Below, piece after piece: positions 1 to 13,221 of a DNA stretch of 64,000 nucleotides (position 1 is the stretch's first letter; each line of letters starts with the position of its first letter). The stretch lies in contig NC_052477.1 in assembly GCF_009730915.1 (NCBI RefSeq), positions 28,282,420 through 28,346,419 on the forward strand, read 5' to 3'. The notes under the pieces are model-generated. The model was given only the letters and a program-made list of their open reading frames with translations, made no database searches and was not told the origin of the DNA. This DNA comes from Dioscorea cayenensis subsp. rotundata (taxonomy: Eukaryota; Streptophyta; Magnoliopsida; Dioscoreales; Dioscoreaceae). The position numbers were made by a program, and so were the translations under genes.

Positions 1-2461
1 ACCTAAGCAAGTTCATTAGGCAAAACATACACTCAAACTCCTTTAGGTTCAAAGACTTAAATTAATCTTAATTACTCCCTTTGTTTTTTATCTGTTGTGA
101 TTAACCGAATCTCATATACAAATAAACTTAATTATTTTACAAAAATTTATAACAAATTAGTTATATTTCCAAAATTACCCTTAATTTATATATTTACATT
201 TTTCTCTTATATTTAATTCAAAGAAGAGAGTTGAATAAAGTGATAAGGGTAATTTTGAAAAATAATAATAAATGCTTTTTGATGTTAAAAAATAATAGAT
301 AAAAAAGAATATGGATTTGTGACAAATAAAATGGAATAGAGGAAGTATTTATTTTGAAAAATTAAACCAATGGTATGCCATAATTAAGATATTTCGTTAA
401 AAGCTAAATGCATGATTTTTTTTTTAGTAGCATGTACATTTATACACACACTTAAGTCAACTAATGAGTTAACCTAGTTAAATTAGTTTGGCTTAGAATA
501 ATTTAATTTAATGCAATCAGTTCATTTAAAGTTTTACAAAAGGTCATCGTGCATAAATATCAAGTGTTAATTAGTCCAATTAATCGATTTATTAAGTAAT
601 TTTTTATACTTGAAAAATGAATATTATGAATTATAAGTATTAACAAAAGCTATTGCATATGATGTATTTCATGTATTACATAATTTTAGTTTTAAAATAA
701 GATAAGATTTATTTCTACTAAATTTATTTTGATGAGTTCATTAAGTTTAATTTGTAAAAGTGTACCCTTCCATGTTTAATATCTTCATTTATTATGGTCT
801 ATTAACCTTTTTGAAAAATAATACATGAAATAATAAAAACAAATTAAAGAATCACTTGTTCTCAAAAAGTGTGTCAACTTTCAACCATCACTTTGGAGTC
901 ATAAGTAGAAATGATAATTTTGTCAAACAATAGCCTTAAAGCCAATACAAATTGGCCCTTTTACTTTATGAGGTACCATGCATTCTTTACCTTTATTCCT
1001 CATCTAATTATGTTCATCTGCCACCTAATTATCACCCAAGATCCAACCCATTAAAAAAAATATTTAAATATATATATATAAAAACAAGCATGCATTGTTA
1101 TTCTTTCATGATGAATGATGAATTATGGGATATATATATACATCTACACTATCATTATGATAGTCGAATAATTAAGACATTTAATTTCATACAAGATGTT
1201 GAGTGTTCATCTCTCACCCAATACATAATTGAAAGTATAAATACAATATATGTACCAATTTGTCCACTTATAAAAACCATATATATATATATATAATACT
1301 CACTCTGAATAAGTTGTCAATCTCTAAAACACTCTTCATTCATTATATATGATCTAATATATATATATATATCCTTCCTTGAAGCATAATCTTATGAATT
1401 ACTCAATGTTATAGGTTGGTGAGAATATTCATGAGCAAAGATAGACCATCTTTTTTATAAGTTATTAACACCATAATTAAGGTTTTGTTGCTTGCTTTAA
1501 GTTAGTGATTAATTATTTCATGATTTCATCATGCTAGAAACAAATACAAGCACACTTTTCTTGATGGTGAATATAAAGTTGTTTAAGTTTTTGTGCTTGG
1601 TTCTTAGTCCATTGATCAACCTAATTTATATATATGCTACAAGATTAGTTTAATCTGTTTGGTAATTTAAAATTTAAATTAAGTTTCATAATTTGGATTA
1701 AATTAATGTTTTCATCCTTAATCTTTCCTCTTATTTCTCACTATAACTTACTCTTTTTTAAAATTGATTTATTTATTTATTTGTCGCTTTGCCTGTGATA
1801 AAATTTGTACGTTTGAAAAATAAAATGTAATATTGAGTTATTTTTTAATTCTCATTGTATTTTATATTGAAACCTAATTTTTTTTTCTTACTTGTTTGGT
1901 AGTTCCCCATCCAAAAAGATCCTTTTTTCCTTTTCGTTCTATTATTTTATTATCTCTAATATAATTATTTTAAATTTATAAAAACTATTTTAGCCTTTAA
2001 TATTTTTTTTTATATTCATGATATATATATATATATTAGTACATGAGAAAAAGTAATATTCATAGAATATTTGCAGATTAAGAAAAAGAGAAAAAAACGA
2101 AAGTAGAGAGCCAAACAAAAACTTGTGTGGAGAGAATGTAAAATAAGATCATAAACAATACACAAATTATTATATCAGGTTGACAGGGTGAGATAAGTAA
2201 GCATTGGTCTTTTATAAAATTCTTAGGAAGGGGTGTACAAATGAGTTTCGACGGTTCAAATCAATCATATACTATTGTGATCAATGATTTAATAATCCAG
2301 AATTCATCCAATATCGGGTATGATTTATTCCATTTTTTTACTAATCATAAAATTACTATTTAATAGTTATTGTACATCTCACTTTACTGATTAGAAAAGT
2401 TTTTGTATATCACAAACCAAATCTGTTGGACGTTGATTTGCAAATGTTCACAAATAAACGC

Positions 2462-2498
<37 letters not shown>

Positions 2499-2570
2499 TT
2501 ACAATGATTAGCATACTTCTCAATCCAAAACATTAGGAAACCAACAGCACCGATGATCCCATGAGAGAAG
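1..2570. other. AT-rich intergenic DNA, no gene recognised
   Basis: This stretch is strongly AT-rich, with many short poly-A/T runs and several short (TA)n tracts (near 1060, 1280, 1357 and 2020). The reading frames in it are short and of low complexity. I see no conserved protein motif, RNA gene or clear transposon terminus. Confidence 0.6.
2462..2499. repeat. (TA)n microsatellite
   Basis: About 38 bp of alternating T and A, with one C interruption near the left end. It lies just upstream of the G-box pair of the receptor-kinase gene. Confidence 0.9.
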
Positions 2571-2572
2571 AT

Positions 2573-2588
2573 CACGTGACCCCACGTG
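2573..2588 (+). promoter_or_regulatory. Paired G-boxes (CACGTG x2)
   Basis: Two perfect CACGTG hexamers lie at 2573-2578 and 2583-2588, one helical turn apart. G-boxes are binding sites for plant bZIP and bHLH factors. They sit about 600 bp upstream of the proposed leader splice donor of the LRR receptor-like kinase at 4304, so they probably belong to its promoter. That assignment is inference; the motifs are seen directly. Confidence 0.6.
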
Positions 2589-3180
2589 ATAACTCTTCAA
2601 CTGAAGGGCAATTCTGTAATTTTAAAACAAAATATGGGGATTTTTAAAAAACAAGTGTCATTTTTCACATAAGACCCTAAAGTTTTATTTATTATGGAAA
2701 ACCCGTTGGTTTGACCATAACGAATATTTTCCAAATCGGCGATTTAAGGCCCGCGCATCGTGCGCATCGCCTCGTGAGTCGTGCGCCTTGAGCTTCGGGG
2801 GAGGGAGGAGAGCGAGAGGAACGCCATTGCCATCGTGCTTAACAAGCTTATGATGGGATCCACTCCTCTTCTGATCCATTGACTTCAGCTCTAATGGTGG
2901 ATCTCGAGTCTTCACTGTCTTGTTTCTAGTGTGCTGCTTCTCAGCTTCAGCTCTAGTGGTGGTTTGTGGAGTTTCTTGGTCGAGTTTGGTTTGGGGGAGA
3001 TATCTGAAGCTTTGGTCTTTTGCTGGAATGCAGTTGATTTGAAGGGTTATTTTGAGAGAATTTTGGGTTTGGAGCTTGTTTGCAGGGGTTTTTTGTTGTT
3101 GGTTTGGGTTGGTGGTGAATCGTTGGGCAAGTGGTTCACTTTGTTGAGTTGGGGGAGTTTGAATTTCAGAAGCTCTTGAG

Positions 3181-4212
3181 GTAAGAGTTCCTTGAATGTT
3201 GTTTTTCACTCATTGTTTTGACAAACTTGATGAAAAGTTGCTATTTTTTCTTTTGATATTCCTCAGAGAACTATGAACTATAGTTTTATTTTTTTTGTTC
3301 AATGGTTTTTGTTTGAGATTTTTGATTTCAAGTACTTGCTGCTTCACTTGCTGTTTGAGAAAAAGCAGGATTCTTTGAATGCAGTGCCTTTCTATATCAA
3401 TCTATTTTTTTAGTTTAGTTCAGTGTTAAAACTCGAGATTTTGTTTTGGGTCTTTTCATTCCTTCTTTATTTTGTGATGTCTTTTTGGGAGTATTCAACT
3501 GTTCATCAGTGTTTTGAATATATAAAAAAGGAAATGCTTATCCTTTGCTCAACCACTCTTCTTTTGTTAATGAGAAAAACATTGTTACTTTTTATGTGAG
3601 ATCTAAATAGTGTATTTACTAGAGCAAGGCAAGTAGGGGGGACAAGATTATGGGCACCATAAATAGATGGTACCAACAATGGGGTACCCCAACAAGTGTA
3701 CAAAGGGGTCTCACATGATTATTATTTGTATTTTTACAAGATTTTTAGTTTGCAATTCAGATAGTGGAAGGATAAGAGAAAAGATATTGTTGCAGAGAGA
3801 TTCATGTCTTAAATGCAAAGTTACTACTTGGTAGGTGCTAAATGAAGGTGTGGAGTGTGGACCTCCTGCCTAGCAATTTATCACCATTGAAAGGGTTGAA
3901 GTACTAGTGCTACCTCAAAATGTTCTCTTGCCAAACAAATACATCCCAGTCCTCCAAACTTAATTTTGGAAGTAGTGTTGGTCTTTTGTTTGGACTTTAG
4001 TATTTGAATTTTGGTTTAGGCGTATGGTTTAGCGGTCAGCTAGGATGGGCTATCACCACAATCCCTCCATAAGTACAAGTATTAAGGTGGGGGCATGCTG
4101 ATCTTTCACTTTCTTGCTACAATCTTAAGCTTTTCAATTGGTTTAGTGTCTACTTGTCTTCATTGTAAATTCTCATTGCATTCATTGACTCTTGTCCTCT
4201 GATCTGTAACAG
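3181..4212 (+). other. 5' leader intron of the LRR receptor-like kinase gene
   Basis: A strong donor (CTTGAG followed by GTAAGA, intron from 3181) and an acceptor (TGTAACAG, intron to 4212) flank a T-rich sequence with no open frame. They lie upstream of the start codon at 4304. The GC-richer stretch before 3180, from roughly 2880, would be the first non-coding exon. Leader introns are common in this receptor-kinase subfamily. Support is splice-signal quality only; a transcript would decide it. Confidence 0.5.
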
Positions 4213-4303
4213 GTAGGAAGAACCAGAACTTCTGAATTTTGACATCTCTAGACTTGAAACCCATATTTGTTTACCTTCTATTCATATTTCCTAAGATCAA
4301 GTC

Positions 4304-6301
4304 ATGAGTCAGTTGAATCTCAGATATTTTTCACTTTCATCTTTGTCTTTTCTTTTCTCTCTGCTTTGCTACCTTTCTTCAGCTTTTGCTGATCTTAGTT
4401 CTGATGAGCAAAGTCTCCTTGCATTTGCTGCTGCAATTCATCATGGCAAGAAACTGAACTGGAGAAAGGACACCCCAGTTTGCATGTCTTGGATTGGTGT
4501 CACTTGCGCAGCTGATGGTTCTCGAGTGGTTGCTGTTCGATTGCCAGGGGTGGGGCTCATTGGCTCTATCCCTGCAAACACTATAGGCAAGCTTGATGCT
4601 CTCCAAGTTTTAAGCCTGCGATCCAATCGTCTTTTGGGAATCCTTCCTCCTGATGTTGCATCACTTCCTTCATTGCATTATCTCTACCTTCAGAACAACA
4701 GCTTATCGGGAAATCTGCCTACTTCTCTTTCTCCAGGCCTCAACACCCTCGACTTTGCTTATAATTCTTTCACCGGAGAAATTCCTGAATCTATTAGAAA
4801 TCTATCTCAACTTAGCACATTGAATGTCCAGAACAATTCGTTATCTGGTCCGATACCTGACCTTCGACTACCTGGTTTGAAGCATCTGAATCTGAGCTTC
4901 AACAACCTTAATGGCTCCATCCCATTTTCCCTCCAAAGGTTCCCTAATGATTCTTTCTTGGGGAACTCACACTTATGTGGCCCCCCGCTTTCGAATTGCT
5001 CTGCAGTGCTCCCCTCACCAGCACCGTCTCCAGTTCCACCTCCGTCAACCCCTCCAACATCACCCCCACAACACAAAAAAAGCTTTTGGAAGAGATTAAG
5101 CACAAAAGAAATTATAGCAATCGCTGTCGGTGGCGGAGGGTTATTGTTTATAGCTGCGTTCATCGTCTTGGTTTGCATTGTGAGGGGCAGAGCAAGTGAA
5201 GGAGGTGGAGAGTCAAAGGGGAAAGGTGTCCTTGGTGGAAGGAATGAAAAGCCAGTGGAGGAGTACAGCAGTGGAGTTCAGGAGGCTGAAAAGAACAAGT
5301 TGGTTTTCTTTGAGGGATGTTCTTTCAATTTTGACTTGGAAGATCTGCTTAGAGCATCTGCAGAAGTGCTCGGCAAGGGGAGTTACGGCACGGCGTACAA
5401 GGCTGTGCTTGAGGATGGTACCATAGTTGTGGTGAAGAGGTTGAAGGAGGTGCTGGTTGGAAAGAGGGAGTTTGAACAGCAGATGGAGATCATAGGAAAG
5501 GTCAAGCAGCATCCGAACGTCATGCAACTCCGTGCTTATTACTACTCCAAAGATGAAAAGCTTCTTGTTTTCGACTACGCTCCTGCTGGCAGCTTTTCAT
5601 TGCTCTTGCATGGTATTCATCTCTAAACCACTTGCATTATTTTCGATTTGTTAGAGCAAAGGCATGTAGAGATACTGAAATCAAAGAGATGATGTGCAGG
5701 AAATAGAACTGCTGGAAGAACTGCACTGGACTGGAACACTAGAGTGAAGATTGCACTCGGCACAGCTCGTGGCATAGCACACATTCACTTGGAAGGCACA
5801 GGTAAATTTGTTCATGGCAACATCAAAGCTTCCAATATCCTCCTAACACAAGGCATGGATGCTTGTGTCTCCGACTTCGGCCTTGCTCCTCTTATGAACA
5901 ATCCTGCAACACCGTCTCGTGTAATAGTAGGATACCGTGCACCTGAAACCATTGAGGCAAGGAAATACACTCAGAAATCCGACGTCTATAGCTTTGGAGT
6001 TCTGCTACTAGAGATGCTTACAGGGAAGGCTCCCATACAATCTCCAGGACGGGACGATGTTGTTGATTTACCAAGATGGGTGCAATCTGTTGTTCGAGAA
6101 GAATGGACTGCTGAAGTCTTTGATGTTGAGCTGATGAGATACGAAAACATTGAAGAAGAGATGGTTCAGATGCTACAGATAGCGATGGCATGCATTGCGA
6201 AATCTCCAGAACAACGTCCAAAGATTGAAGAAGTTGTCAGGATGATTGAAGAGATCCGCCAATCGGGTTCTGATCCTCAACCATCTTCTGAGAAGTCTTA
6301 G
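4304..6301 (+). CDS. LRR receptor-like pseudokinase (LRR-III, At5g58300-like)
   Basis: Probable plasma-membrane receptor of the LRR-III 'probable inactive receptor kinase' group. There are two exons, 4304-5612 and 5700-6301. They join at CATG|GA to give 636 residues, the usual length for the family. The order is: signal peptide (1 to about 29), an LRR N-terminal cap with the motif CMSWIGVTC, about five LRRs, a Pro-rich juxtamembrane stretch, a membrane segment at about 270-294, and a kinase domain from about 350. The glycine loop ([11 protein letters not shown]) and the VVVK lysine are present, and so is DFG at 495-497. The catalytic HRD is replaced by HGN at 475-477, so catalytic activity is doubtful and a scaffolding or co-receptor role is more likely. 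The intron position within the kinase domain matches relatives. The gene is convergent with the coiled-coil gene that ends at 6947. Confidence 0.93.
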
Positions 6302-6946
6302 CGATTTGATTTGTGAACTCGGTAGTGCTCATGGTAATTTATTGTGCTGTGCAAGAATGGAGTTCTCAGGAGTGAGAACTCTCACAATGTTCTTGATTTT
6401 ATTGATGATTTCTTATCCTTGTATTCATTTGTCATGTCAAGGTGTAAAATTTGTTGAATGTGTATCATTTGCAATTCGAAAATCACCTTCATTGATTGTT
6501 TTATCAAGCAATTTAGTACTTCAGCTCTTTGTACATTGTCTATAAAAACCACCAACCTTCTTTAATTTGTTGGTTTATCTTATGGATTAATTTTTCTCAA
6601 TTAATTAAAGTCTTGTTACTCAAGCGAGATAAGATTATCACACCATAATAAATAGTTTCTTACTCTCTATGGCCTCGTTTGACATCAAGAAACTAGAAGA
6701 TGAACACAATCAGAATGCATCATAAAGATATAAATTTATTCTGTGTACCATAATGTCAAATATTCCAAGGAAATGATACAGAATGCATACACTCAATATC
6801 TTTTACATCGTTACACATAAAAGCAACTTTCTCAAATTGATCCAAGTCCTTGTGATCCTCTTAAAATGGGATCATCAAGTAATAAATACTACATCAGAGA
6901 AGTTAGATGGAAAAAGTTCTAACTGGAAGCTCGATCTTAGCATGGT
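6302..6946. other. Convergent intergenic region and 3' ends
   Basis: This spacer lies between two convergent genes. It should hold the 3' UTR of the receptor kinase (from 6302) and, on the other strand, the 3' UTR of the coiled-coil gene. It is AT-rich. I found no further gene here. Confidence 0.6.
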
Positions 6947-9900
6947 TTACTGCTGCACTCTTTCAGAAATGTTTTTCTTGACCAAATCCGCGCCGCTGAC
7001 ATATTTAGCCATGAAAGAAATCAATCTGAATGGAGCACCGACCAGTGGGGCATCTGTAAGTGGAACTGCTGTGTTCTCATAGTTGATTGCTGGCTGAGAC
7101 TCTGCACGACGAACTGGTGTGTCATCTAGTGGTATCTGAACAATTTCTTCACTTGTTCTTGATTCTTCTTCAAATTCCAGTACTTGTTCTGGCAATACTC
7201 GAGCGAAGGCACCGAACTCCTGAAGACCATTATACATTTCATGATTTCTCTCAGCTGACTGGATAGAGTCAGCAGATTCAGACATCTTTCCTCTGTAATC
7301 CGTGACATAATGAGCAGGTGTAATAGCACTTTGATCTTGTTCAGGAATTGAAGGGTTGGGAACAGCGGAATGTCCATCTGGTACAAAGTGTAGTTCCTTG
7401 ATCTGGGGAAACGAAAATACTGATGGTGAGGACTCAAAAGAATTGTTGTGCTTCTCGAGAGGAGAAATATAGAAGGCATAATAAGTTGTTCTGCGAGCTT
7501 AATAAAGTAGCAGAAATATTTCATCATAATAAGATGGGATAGGGCACATATGCATTTGAACTAAAGATACAAGGGAAGCAGCAAGGTAATACTCTTGTTA
7601 CCTTGTCATCAAGATGTTCATTATTGGTTTCTGGGTTTTTAACTGGTTCTGGAGCTGCTTGTGTCTGGGATGTACTTTCTTCTGCAATCTGTTTGGCAAG
7701 GTCACAAAACCATGCATGATATATACATACAAAGGAAATGCTAAGCAGTTTCTTTTCTGCTGCTTGAAAGTCTCAGGCACAAAATGCTATGTTACAATAC
7801 AACTTATGGGAAACAGAGGGCACTTTCTGCCTATTAAATTACAAAGATCTCCCATAGATGTTTGTCTGGGGGCTTACATAATAGGGTGTACCCAAGTTTA
7901 CCCTCACCAACCTTTTTTATAAGATTTAATAATTTAAATGAGTATATTTATTAATTGATTTAATGTGTGTGTACAACTATAATTAATTAGAAACTTAAAT
8001 TGTAAATTTAAAATATGTATTTTTATTAGTATTGATTCAGTAAAAGAATGGTCAATTCTACATAAAAGCTTTTCCTCCAACAGAAGTTCAAACTTCCAAA
8101 CTTTAACCCCACTGTCTTTACTCTAAGCAAACACACTAAACTAAGTTGTGAGAGAGCCAGGAGAAACCCTAACAAACATGCCCAGAGATCAACCATCGTA
8201 TGTCATGCATTTATGTAACATAACAAATTCAGTAAATGCTTGCAATTGAATACTACCAGGAACATGCAGTACCTTCATTAACTTCTCCCTTGAAGAGACA
8301 TAAGATATCTCCTCAAGGTGCTGAATCCGTATCTCAAGACACAATATGCTTTCTGTCAGCATCTGATTCTCTCGAGCAGTAGCATCTCTAGATTCCTCCA
8401 ACTCTTTTACCTGCCAAGCTTCGTTATTTTACAGTCATATCAGAAACATAGGCCAGAAAGCAGGTACTTATGTTAACAGTAGAATATAGCAAAGGTAGGG
8501 CAGCTCTAGGGAAACATGAAGTTGGCAAATGGAGTGCCCGGGGGAAAAAAACATGCCCTTATCCTGCAATTAGTAAGTTGTACCTCTGAAACCCAATCAA
8601 TCTCAAAAGGCAATTGCATTTGTGTGGTGCCTCCAATAAAAGAGAGTTTTCTTCTCTATGGCTTATCTCAAACCCAGTAACTACAAGATACCCACTAGAT
8701 CTTCTTCCCCACAAACTCATGTGGGTGAAACAATAGGCAAACCTATATTATAGGAATTCAAACAAAGCTATCTTTTCTGATTGTTTTGTTTCTAAATGCA
8801 TAACTACCTACTGATCTATACAATCATTTACGTGGCGATGTTGATGGAGTAGGCATTGTTTGGCGGCTAAAAAAACACTGCTCCAACTAGAAAAGGTATC
8901 TCCTGAGTTTATAACATTGGATCTCTTGCATGCATTGGCCACCAGGACGTGTAAAATGTTCTATCTCCTATACTCATTGTCTCATATATGTGACTCTGGA
9001 CCAGGGTATGCAGTTGTTTTTGTTCAACTTGCACAACATATTTTGCTTGTATCAGTAAATATACAGGAGTATATAAAACATAAGAATTAGAGGAAGTATT
9101 TACTTGTGCTTGCACCCTTGTGTTAACTTCGTCCAATTTAGCAATTGTTTCTCTGAATGAAGTCTGATGGACAAGGCCAAAAACAGAGATATAAATCTAG
9201 TTACAAAATGAAAAGAATGGATATTATGCTTGTATCAAATGCACAGAACAGAGGGGGCAAGTTAAATTTACACACAATTGAGAATTAAACACTAGCATAA
9301 GCAATATATAATAACTTGGCAGCGATATATTGTAACACAGATCTTGCAGCACAAATGCTTAAATGGTTAAATAAAAATAATTATTGATGAGGAAGACAAC
9401 ACAGATATCAGATTCTTTAAATTAGAAATACTCAACAAATTAAGAAAGTGACTGTATTTCCAGAATGCTTTATCTCCAATTTTCAATTAAATCAATATAA
9501 TGCAGAATCATAATATCATGTTGTTGGCAATTGAAACAAACAGAAAAGGGTAGTGATGTGAACTAGCTACTTTGGACTAATTAGATTGATACATAAAGTA
9601 CAGGAAAAAATCAACTGAATAAAGTGGCATGGGAATTTGAAGAGATATGATTCGGACAATTAACAAGGCAACCAGATAAATCAATTATGGCCAACACTTT
9701 AAATCTAAAATTAATTATATACTTTAACCTTCAAGAAAAGCAAAATTCTCAAGGCACAACACATAAGCACATATTAATCTAACCTGAGCTGTGACCACAT
9801 GTTGATTGTAACTCATTCTATGAGGCACACAATATGAGTGGTAGACTTGGTTAGTTTAAAAATGTCAAATTGCTCATAATAAGTCATTACATTGGTTATC

Positions 9901-12050
9901 TTGATAGCTGAAGGATTATTACTTGTACAAGCCAGACATACTTAGGAATAGTAATAAAACAGTATCTTGATTGAACCATCTTTTGTTTTACCGTTAAAAC
10001 CCTACGTTGCATGTGAACCATTTCTTCCTCATTGGAAATATGGAGATAAGATCAACGCATTTATATTGAAGAAAACCCAAAAAAGCCAAAAGAACACAGC
10101 AAACTCACACAAAATACTGGATAGCCAAATTAGGTTGACTTACAAATGATATGCTTGCTGAAACATAAACAACTTAAAAGCATTACCTCCTTCAGACTCC
10201 ATGCTTCTCTAGTCCCTTCTATGTGATTGACCCTTTCCTCTAAGATGGCCTGGGCACATATATAGAGAACAACAGTTACTGCTCACAAAAATCAACAAGC
10301 TAACACTTTCAAGTAAAATTGAGTGGTGGATGTTCTTAGGGACTCTAGAATTTACTTATTGCAATGACAAGCCATATGCCACAAAGACTAGAAGTACAAT
10401 TAAAGTGGTTTTCAGTCCATTATTGACAAATCCTGTCACAGAATTGCTAACACTCGTGAAAGTACTCATTCCCTACCTGAATATCAAATTTCTTGCTCCC
10501 TCATACCAAAAAAGAATTATAAAAAAAAGTGTGCAAAGAACCAAAATGCAAGGAATTTACCTCCTTCTGCATCATGGAATCATTTCTGTTCTTCAGGTCA
10601 TTAAGCTTCTCCTGAAAGCTAGTCTGTGTAATGTATAACAATGGTTAGAAAGCTACTGCCTACCAAAAAATAGATAAATTATTTTCCCACATAGAAAGAA
10701 ACAGAAAAGATTGTGAACTAGTTCCACATTCAAGCTTGAATAGCTTCTGTAAGGTTAGTATTTGCATGCTCATCATCCTATGTGATTTTATATAATGAAA
10801 CCGAACACAATTAGTTTACCTCATTAGACATACAAGAGTGCACTTCATTTTGTAAATGTTTAATCTTCTCTTCCAATATAATCTGAAAATAAATAAATAA
10901 ATAAATACATAAATAAATAATAATAATATGAAAAATAAAAAAATCAGCATTCTGTAGAGAAAAGCTAAAACACATAAACATATATTTGATATAAGATTAT
11001 AGCCTTAATATGTCTCCTGTGCTGTTACTCTTGCCACTAGCAGATAACAATTGGTTTCTTGTCATCAATATAAAAAAGCCTTAATCAAGTATAGATTCTT
11101 TGCTCAGACTGGTCCAGATACAGAATGAAAGAAAAACATTTAAATTCACGTAGTTTGATATTTGATTTCAAAGAACTTGTCAAAAAGTTTAAAATCCATG
11201 TTCCAAGCATAAAATAAGGACATAACAAATAAAAGAATCAATGACTCAATAACCTCTCTTTCCAGCCATAGATTCTTCTCATCTTCTAACAGTTTGACTT
11301 TGTCTTGTAACAAGGCCTGCAAAGTAATTATTATCAGCAAGATACTAGGATGTTAAAATTAAATCTGAAATTAAACTAATAGGATATCAAGCAAAAGTAA
11401 ATAAACTTTCACATGCTGTCCTGTTAACATATGTTTATATTCATCCAACAAATGCTTGCATATAATAGTTGTAAAAGTTCAAAAAATGCAATTATCTGAA
11501 GACCTCTTGAAACATTCATTTGATACCACAATACTAATTCTAAGAACCCCCGCTGGTGAAATTCTAATGCTTCCTGAATCCCCAACTAAACAACTGAATT
11601 TGAAATATATCATTGCATGCGTGATCATGATGGAAATGCAACAATACTATCATACTCTCAAATTACTAACTGATAAGATCTTTCTTACTGTATACCCATA
11701 AACAAACACACTCTTCCCAACTTCCTTTGGCCAGCACAAGACACATCAACTTACTGGATAGCACATGAACATCTAAACAAAGTCTATAGAATCATCAATC
11801 CATGTCAGCTACTTACGAATTTTGCTTCATAATTCTTATGTCTCTCTATCTCTGCATCAGACTCCGAAACCACAACGCTTTGTGCATCAATATTACTGCT
11901 TGAAACCTGAGGACGTTTATGATTCTGCTCTTGATCAGTACCATGATCCTGCTCCTGCACCCCCACTTCTTCAGCATTGGGCGCAGAATCTTCAGCAGAT
12001 TTATTCTGATTTCCCTTCTTCTTCTTGCCCTTTTTCTTCTTCCCATCCAT
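6947..12050 (-). CDS. Coiled-coil protein of unknown function, nine exons
   Basis: Reconstructed exons on the minus strand are 12050-11817, 11316-11254, 10882-10820, 10623-10561, 10249-10187, 9163-9104, 8410-8273, 7688-7602 and 7402-6947. Every intron is phase 0 with GT-AG borders, giving 408 residues. The start ATG at 12050 has a good context (A at -3, G at +4); an in-frame GTG lies nine bases upstream. The N-terminus is very basic (MDGKKKKGKKKKG, possibly nuclear), then acidic and Gln-rich. Exons 2-5 are each exactly 63 nt and encode 21 residues (three heptads) with a shared pattern such as LEEKIKHL or FQEKLNDL. Exon 6 is a 60-nt relative and exon 7 extends the coiled coil. The C-terminus carries PLVGAPFRLISFMAKYVSGA, which resembles an uncharacterised conserved plant protein. 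I do not recognise a function. A further small exon cannot be excluded. Confidence 0.82.
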
Positions 12051-12540
12051 TTCTATCACTAACTCAAAAACCCTAACTTCAATTCAGAAAATCAAATCAC
12101 CTGCCACAGCACATAATTTCTCACATTCATGACAACTAATCACAAGAACATCAATTACAGGAAAAAAAATCAATAATACATCATCAAACTACATAATCCA
12201 AATCTAAAATCCCAAAAACACAAGAACAATTAGGGCATGAAATAAACTAAACTTTCCAAACCCTTCAGAATCATTCGGATCCAAACAAATCACACTGAAA
12301 AGCAATCAAATACAAAGAAAAACCATGAAAAAAAAAAAATGCAAACAAAAGATGCAGCATAGAGCCGGCGTACCGAAAGATCAAATCTCTTACCTCCTTG
12401 ATCTAGACCTGCCAAAACTATGAAATTTCAGACAAAATGTGAGTGCTATCGAAGATTCAATGGATTGATTCCACATGGAAGACTAGATCAAACCGTAGAA
12501 CTCCGGGATAGAAGAACGGGGATCGGATCGCAAGCCAAGT
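12051..12540 (-). other. 5' leader and leader intron of the coiled-coil gene
   Basis: On the minus strand, a donor (AAGGAG|GTAAGAG, exon edge at 12394) and an acceptor (GTGGCAG, exon resumes at 12100) bound a leader intron at 12101-12393. A telo-box (AAACCCTAA on the plus strand) lies at 12068-12076 in the leader, just upstream of the ATG. Telo-boxes are frequent in leaders and promoters of plant growth and translation genes. The splice calls rest on signal quality only. Confidence 0.5.
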
Positions 12541-12579
12541 GAGAGAGAGGAGGAGGAGGAGGAGGAGGAGGAGGAGGAT
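12541..12579. repeat. GA/GGA purine microsatellite in a promoter or leader
   Basis: A short GA run followed by about nine GGA units. On the minus strand this reads as a TCC/CT tract at the likely transcription start of the coiled-coil gene, a common location for CT-rich tracts in plant leaders. Confidence 0.85.
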
Positions 12580-13221
12580 GAGCAACTGCGCCGCGGTTTT
12601 CGCCGCCTTCGGAGTGCAACTCGACTTCCAGACACAAGATGCACGCGAGTGTATTTATGTATTGCAAAACACAATGTAACGGTCTTCAAATCTGGCTTTT
12701 TGTAGGGTTTTTTTTATAAATTTTTGCTATTTTTTTGCAAAAAAATCCTTATATATATATATATATATATATCAGTGGTGTGCCTATGGGATGTGAATTA
12801 ATCATCCAACAAACTATGCACCCTCAGCTGAAAACAAAAGGTTTGGTTCGAGTCTGTACTCATAACCACCCACTTATTACCATTATTATTCGTAACTAGA
12901 CTTCAATTCGAGACATTTTATTTGTTTTATTTTTATTTCGGTTTTTTCCTATGTTAACCTTCATTTAATTTAATATTATCAAAATAGCTCTAAAGCTATT
13001 TTATTTGTCAAAATGATCATAGGGCCATTACATCAATGCCCAGTTAGCTCATGGGTGCTGACTGGATTTTTTAAAATTACAGATTTTTTTTATTTTAACC
13101 CATCATCTTTTTTTATAATTATTAAATAGTTTATTTGTGGCTTTTTTTTAACCCAATTTTTTTAAAAAATTGTTATTAAAATAGAAAATATTATTTGAAA
13201 CTAGAAACATTATTATTATTA

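Noticed and set aside
4020..4110. Possible tRNA gene (GGTTTAGCGGTCAGC-like text)
   Set aside because: There is no matching B box and no cloverleaf can be drawn. It lies within the leader intron of the receptor kinase.
4379..6221. Several 60-120 codon minus-strand frames opposite the LRR receptor kinase
   Set aside because: They are antisense shadows of the conserved plus-strand coding exons.
8582..8660. A possible extra exon of the coiled-coil gene ending in IDWVSE before a GTAC donor
   Set aside because: No good acceptor keeps the frame, and the join VQAQ|VKELEES between the flanking exons gives a continuous coiled coil without it.
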